From CAG-791 sp963593905 (GTDB lineage: Bacteria > Bacillota > Clostridia > Lachnospirales > Lachnospiraceae): a stretch of DNA of 40,195 bases. The notes under the pieces were generated by a model that made no database searches, was not told where the DNA came from, and worked only from the letters and a program-made list of their open reading frames with translations. Of the stretch, positions 40,147 through 40,195 are shown piece after piece. The stretch is from NCBI GenBank assembly GCA_963593905.1, contig CAVBBL010000026.1, positions 1-40,195 on the forward strand. The letters run 5' to 3'. A program made the position numbers and the translations under genes. Position 1 is the stretch's first letter, and each line of letters opens with the position of its first letter.

Positions 40147-40195
40147 ATTAATCCCCATTCCGCAGGCGCTTTGCGCCGGAGGAATCTCAAAGCAA

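Noticed and set aside
1..40195. Prophage, integrative element or insertion sequence in the window
   Set aside because: I see no integrase, transposase, relaxase or phage structural gene. The TraX-family protein alone is not evidence for conjugation, since chromosomal relatives are common.

Overview
The window looks like ordinary chromosome from a Lachnospiraceae-type Firmicute (Clostridia). The clues are the Firmicute-type infC-rpmI-rplT operon with an attenuator leader, strong AGGAGG ribosome binding sites, U-tract terminators, a CIRCE/HrcA site, a 4Fe-4S type PurF, and a pair of large proteins resembling families I know mainly from Lachnospiraceae. The genus is not certain. Nearly all genes are on the minus strand; only two small genes at 8.9-9.8 kb are on plus. 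I see no rRNA, tRNA, CRISPR, phage or transposase gene.

Layout. 0-5.5 kb: typA (BipA GTPase), mgtE (Mg2+ channel) behind an unusual structured leader that contains a small ORF, then rplT, rpmI and infC behind an L20-type attenuator. 5.8-8.6 kb: a cytoplasmic GH2 beta-mannosidase. 8.9-9.8 kb (plus strand): a two-helix membrane protein and a HAD phosphatase. 9.9-15 kb: a LysR regulator behind its own leader terminator, and an operon of TTG-started alpha/beta hydrolase, six-helix membrane protein, GNAT acetyltransferase and a sensor diguanylate cyclase. 15.3-20.8 kb: purine genes purA, purB, purF and purC. 20.8-23.9 kb: a polar amino acid ABC importer. 24.3-30.2 kb: two translationally coupled genes for 765- and 1207-residue proteins, a degenerate actin/Hsp70-fold protein and a very large beta-sandwich plus helical-repeat protein. 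This pair is the best candidate for an undescribed system. 30.7-35.5 kb: a nucleoside hydrolase-like protein, htpG under CIRCE with eukaryote-like acidic linkers, and a parvulin lipoprotein. 35.7-40.2 kb: dfrA, thyA, a beta-CASP metallo-beta-lactamase RNase, an overlapping DUF4160/DUF2442 pair and a TraX-family membrane protein.

Intergenic DNA is rich in structure. One modular hairpin family, whose stems show compensatory changes between copies, sits just upstream of purF, dfrA, thyA and the 1207-residue gene, and between mgtE and typA. It usually ends in a Shine-Dalgarno sequence and so forms the 5' UTR of unrelated genes. A second family of about 75 bp repeats forms a large imperfect palindrome at 23.94-24.30 kb, with another copy at the window's left edge. 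Two minisatellites (15 bp and 13 bp units) lie behind the nucleoside hydrolase and the beta-CASP RNase genes. The mgtE leader (promoter, three-tier hairpin, hidden ribosome site, 47-codon ORF overlapping mgtE, 12-bp inverted repeat) lacks the M-box sequence and may be a new Mg2+-responsive element.
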